A DNA stretch of 64,000 nucleotides, from positions 186,001 to 250,000 of the forward strand of contig NZ_FXSZ01000004.1 in the NCBI RefSeq assembly GCF_900182575.1, in the 5' to 3' direction. A program made the position numbers and the translations under genes. Below are positions 61,106-64,000 of this stretch, one piece after another. The stretch is from Solitalea koreensis (GTDB lineage: Bacteria; Bacteroidota; Bacteroidia; Sphingobacteriales; Sphingobacteriaceae). Below the pieces are notes generated by a model. That model was given only the letters and a program-made list of their open reading frames with translations, was not told the origin of the DNA and made no database searches. Numbering within the stretch: the first letter of the stretch is position 1; each line of letters opens with the position of its first letter.

Positions 61106-62101
61106 TTGAAAATACTTTTCGCCATTCAGGGAACCGGTAACGGGCATATCAGCAGAGCAAGAGACATTATTCCTCATCTTAAAAAGTACGGCGAGTTGGA
61201 TCTTTTAGTTAGCGGAACTCAAGCCGATGTGAGCTTAAATCAACCGGTAAAGTATCAGCTTCACGGTTTTAGTTTTGTTTTTGGGAAAAACGGAGGAGTA
61301 GATCATTGGAAGACATTCGAAAGCATGAATCTTGGGCAATTACAAAAAGACATTAAAACATTGCCCCTAGAACAATACGATCTCATCATTAATGATTTTG
61401 AACCGGTTGCCGCCTGGGCCTGTAAATTGCGTAACATTCCTTGTGTGGGTTTAAGTCATCAATCTTCCTTTCTTTCCCATAAAACACCTCGTCCAAAACG
61501 TATTATTCCTCACTGGGCCGAATTGGTTTTGAGTAGTTACGCTCCGGTAAAGGAAGCGGTTAGTTTTCATTTTGAACGTTATGATGAGCACATTCATACA
61601 CCGGTTATTCGAAAGGAAATACGAGATCTGGTACCAGACAATAAAGGGCATTATACGGTTTATTTGCCGGCATATGATGATGTAAAGCTGGTTAAAGTAT
61701 TGAAAGAGGTAAAAGATGTGCAATGGGAAATATTCTCTAAACACAGCAAAAAAATATACGACGACGGAAATGTTTCTGTACGTCCGGTAAATAATGCCGA
61801 ATTCAATTTGAGTTTGGCAACTTGTGAGGGATTGCTGACAGGAGGCGGTTTTGAAGGGCCTGCAGAAGCCTTATTTCTAAATAAAAAACTACTGATTATA
61901 CCGATGATGGATCAATGGGAACAACAATGTAATGCTGAGGCCTTACGCTTGTTGGGCGTTCCGGTTATAAAAAAAATTGGAAAAGACTTTGTTCAAAAAA
62001 TCAGTGATTGGGTGCTGAATGGTACTTATATTAAGGTGAATTACCCTGACGAAACGGCTTCAATTGTAGAAAATCTTGTCAAAAAGTATGCGAGAGCTTA
62101 A
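61106..62101 (+). CDS. Glycosyltransferase, MJ1255/VC2487 family
   Basis: This 331-residue GT-B-like protein resembles the MJ1255 family, which is related to MurG. The start is a TTG codon giving KILFAIQGTGNGHISRARDI, the usual N-terminus with its Gly-rich loop. VGLSHQSSFLSHKTPRP follows near residue 113. The donor-site region CEGLLTGGGFEGPAEALFLN is near residues 246-265, followed by MMDQWEQQCNAEAL. It follows the LpxH-like gene by 20 bp and may act on the same lipid. The acceptor is unknown. Confidence 0.88.
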   Translation: MKILFAIQGTGNGHISRARDIIPHLKKYGELDLLVSGTQADVSLNQPVKYQLHGFSFVFGKNGGVDHWKTFESMNLGQLQKDIKTLPLEQYDLIINDFEPVAAWACKLRNIPCVGLSHQSSFLSHKTPRPKRIIPHWAELVLSSYAPVKEAVSFHFERYDEHIHTPVIRKEIRDLVPDNKGHYTVYLPAYDDVKLVKVLKEVKDVQWEIFSKHSKKIYDDGNVSVRPVNNAEFNLSLATCEGLLTGGGFEGPAEALFLNKKLLIIPMMDQWEQQCNAEALRLLGVPVIKKIGKDFVQKISDWVLNGTYIKVNYPDETASIVENLVKKYARA

Positions 62102-62188
62102 CTGGCGATAATATTCATTTATACTAGCTTCTTAGTTTTTTTTTAGCGTAAAAAGTAGGAATATTGCAAAACGCATTAAGCTAACCAA

Positions 62189-63169
62189 ATGATCAATCTT
62201 TTTCGCAAGGCGCAGCCATCCAACTTGTTTTTTTTATTTATAATTATTTTGTTGCTGCGGGCGGCGGTATTGTTAAATCCAAGAATTTATACTGCCCTGA
62301 TCATTTATCAGCCTTTTGCTAAAATTCTAACCTTTTTTACGTTTAGTTTTCTTTCAAATCCGGTTGCCAATATTTTATTTACAGCTGTAATTGTATTTAT
62401 TCAGTCGGTTATTTTGGGTAGAATTATTACTAAATATAATTTTTTCCATAAAACATCCTATATTCCTGAACTCATGTATGCTGTGTTGAGCAGCCTATTT
62501 ACCCCCTTTCTTACATTTTCTCCCATTATAATCTGCAATTTTTTATTGTTGTGGATTTTGGATAGAATTTTTTCACTTTACCGAACAACGAATACGATGG
62601 GCAGTGTTTTTGATATGGCCATTATTATTTCGATCGGTTCATTGCTCTATTTTCCGTTCATATTTATTTTTCCGATCATTTGGATTAGTCTGTTGATTTT
62701 TCGTGCTTTTTTATGGAAAGAATGGATGACAGCGCTTATAGGATTAGCCATACCCTATATTTTATTAGGTACCTGGTATTTTTGGAATAATGATTTTAAT
62801 GATTTTTACAATGTTTGGTTACCCTTCAAATTTGTAGTTCCTAGTGCACTTGCAATCGAGGCCGAAGATTATTACGCATTAATTCCATTAGGTATCATTT
62901 TGCTGCTGTCACTAAATTCAGTGCGTGTAATGTTTTTTAAAAATGTTATACAAATACGCAAATCTCTGCAATCGTTAGCGGTATTAGCATTGGTTATAGT
63001 CGCTGCTTTTTTTCTATTACCCAACATGAAAATTAATCAATTAATGTTGGCTACTGCCCCCCTGGCGGTATTTATGGCCTTCTATTTTAATAATGCTCGG
63101 ATACGTTGGTTTTATGAAAGTATTTTTTTGTTGTTGATTATTTCAATATTCTATTTTCAATTGTTTTAA
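62189..63169 (+). CDS. DUF6427-like integral membrane protein
   Basis: This 326-residue protein has about 9-10 hydrophobic segments and few charged residues, placing it in the inner membrane. The N-terminus FRKAQPSNLFFLFIIILLL and the central FIFPIIWISLLIFRAFLWKEW match the DUF6427 type seen in Bacteroidota. No catalytic motif is recognised. The function is unknown. It lies 87 bp after the glycosyltransferase and may be part of the same envelope unit. Confidence 0.8.
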   Translation: MINLFRKAQPSNLFFLFIIILLLRAAVLLNPRIYTALIIYQPFAKILTFFTFSFLSNPVANILFTAVIVFIQSVILGRIITKYNFFHKTSYIPELMYAVLSSLFTPFLTFSPIIICNFLLLWILDRIFSLYRTTNTMGSVFDMAIIISIGSLLYFPFIFIFPIIWISLLIFRAFLWKEWMTALIGLAIPYILLGTWYFWNNDFNDFYNVWLPFKFVVPSALAIEAEDYYALIPLGIILLLSLNSVRVMFFKNVIQIRKSLQSLAVLALVIVAAFFLLPNMKINQLMLATAPLAVFMAFYFNNARIRWFYESIFLLLIISIFYFQLF

Positions 63170-63276
63170 TCGCTTAGTTATAATGAGATAGGGGGGTAAA
63201 AGTGTTGTGGAGGGCAATAATTGTAAGTTCTGTCTTCCATCTCACATTTTCCATTAACCGTCCTCGAAAAAAATCC

Positions 63277-63284
63277 TACCTTTG
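63277..63284 (+). promoter_or_regulatory. Bacteroidota -7 element before purQ
   Basis: TACCTTTG matches TAnnTTTG and ends 39 nt before the purQ start codon, in a 154-bp gap that holds nothing else recognisable. Confidence 0.5.
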
Positions 63285-63323
63285 CATTTTAATTCGTATT
63301 TCTCAATACTCAAATCTATTAAA

Positions 63324-64000
63324 ATGAAATTTGGCGTTGTAGTTTTTCCCGGTTCAAACTGTGATCAGGATGCAATTAATCTTTTAAGTAATGGACTTGG
63401 CCAGCAAGTGGCAACCTTATGGCATAAAGATCATGATCTTCAGGGTTGTGATTTTATTATTCTTCCAGGAGGTTTTTCATATGGTGATTATCTGCGTTCC
63501 GGAGCAATTGCGCGATTCTCTCCGATTATGAAAGAGGTAATTGAGTTTGCAAACAAAGGCGGTTACCTGATGGGTATTTGTAATGGTTTCCAAGTTTTAA
63601 CAGAAGCCGGGCTGGTACCGGGAGCGTTGTTGCACAATGTGAACCGAAAATTCATCAGTAAAAATATTTACATGAAGGCTCAAACCGAGAATTCATTAAT
63701 TACTTCTCAAGTGGATACGGCTAAAGCGCTGAAAATTCCTATTGCACATGGCGAAGGTAATTATTATGCCGATGCAGAGGTGCTGAAAATGATTAACGAT
63801 AATGACCAGGTGTTATTCCGTTACTGTGATGAAAATGGAAATATTACCCCTGAGGCTAATCCGAATGGCTCTATCCAGAATATCGCCGGTGTTTGTAACA
63901 AAAATCGCAATGTATTTGGTTTAATGCCACACCCGGAAAGAGCTGCTGATCCAATTTTGGCAAATGAAGATGGTTTAGCACTGTTTGAATCAATTTTACA
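63324..64000 (+). CDS. purQ: Phosphoribosylformylglycinamidine synthase subunit PurQ (truncated by window end)
   Basis: This glutaminase subunit supplies ammonia for the fourth step of purine synthesis. The frame runs from the ATG at 63324 through the window end, so the last few residues are missing. It begins KFGVVVFPGSNCDQDAI, has PGGFSYGDYLRSGAIA near residue 50, the nucleophile in GICNGFQVL near residue 86 and the catalytic His-Glu in LMPHPERAADP near residue 197. No stop codon occurs in the 225 codons visible, so the gene appears intact. Confidence 0.96.
   Translation, partial: MKFGVVVFPGSNCDQDAINLLSNGLGQQVATLWHKDHDLQGCDFIILPGGFSYGDYLRSGAIARFSPIMKEVIEFANKGGYLMGICNGFQVLTEAGLVPGALLHNVNRKFISKNIYMKAQTENSLITSQVDTAKALKIPIAHGEGNYYADAEVLKMINDNDQVLFRYCDENGNITPEANPNGSIQNIAGVCNKNRNVFGLMPHPERAADPILANEDGLALFESIL

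Noticed and set aside
1..64000. CRISPR array, tRNA, rRNA, insertion sequence or defence system
   Set aside because: No regularly spaced repeats, cloverleaf-like segments, transposase genes or defence gene sets were found on reading both strands.

Overview
The window is a stretch of AT-rich chromosome from a member of the Bacteroidota, most likely of the Sphingobacteriales type. The sequence supports this in three ways. It carries gliding and type IX secretion genes (gldH, gldJ, porV). It carries families typical of the phylum (DUF2911, DUF4834-like, DUF6427-like, YfhO, DUF5107-TPR). At least nine genes have the Bacteroidota -7 promoter element TAnnTTTG upstream of their start, usually 18 to 57 nt away. 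No rRNA, tRNA or CRISPR array was found. Almost all of the window is housekeeping genome with short intergenic regions and strong hairpin terminators, many of them bidirectional.

Layout. 1-6.5 kb: a LacI regulator diverges from a DUF5107/TPR protein and a sugar-porter MFS transporter, with two LacI-type operators between them. An RNA element resembling an ORF-less group II intron follows the transporter. 6.5-10.4 kb: a DUF2911 protein, a small XRE regulator and groES-groEL. 10.4-16.3 kb: SGNH hydrolase, lipB, yraN, LUD protein, ftsH, rsfS, birA. 16.4-25.8 kb: a DsbD-like thiol reductase, pfkA, a PQQ-type sugar dehydrogenase, a phosphoheptose isomerase, an MprF-like protein and comM. 25.9-30.1 kb: a tight minus-strand operon of a tyrosine-recombinase homologue lacking three catalytic residues, an AsmA-like/GT51 transglycosylase fusion and an exported carboxypeptidase-regulatory-domain protein, separated by only 3 nt each. 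30.2-36 kb: mrp, a NifU-like protein, def, ruvX, holB, a RicT/PSP1 protein and gldH. 36-41.7 kb: murF, gldJ, porV, ispF and a SpoU methyltransferase. 41.8-47.3 kb: a 50-residue Cys-rich membrane protein, typA, two L,D-transpeptidases and an orphan protein. 47.3-55.1 kb: a polysaccharide cluster (flippase, GNAT, MptE-like, GT4, GT2) and a YfhO protein. 55.2-64 kb: an acidic protein, DUF4834-like protein, uvrB, upp, a YjjG-type HAD hydrolase, a 33-residue membrane peptide, an LpxH-like phosphoesterase, an MJ1255-like glycosyltransferase, a DUF6427-like membrane protein and purQ, which is cut by the window end.

The genes group around envelope work (lipid A and heptose precursors, peptidoglycan polymerisation and crosslinking, polysaccharide export, type IX secretion and gliding), cofactor and Fe-S assembly, and sugar uptake. 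The best candidates for something not yet described are the recombinase-like/transglycosylase operon, the compact group II-like RNA behind the MFS gene and the LacI-DUF5107-MFS unit. No complete novel defence or mobile system is visible.
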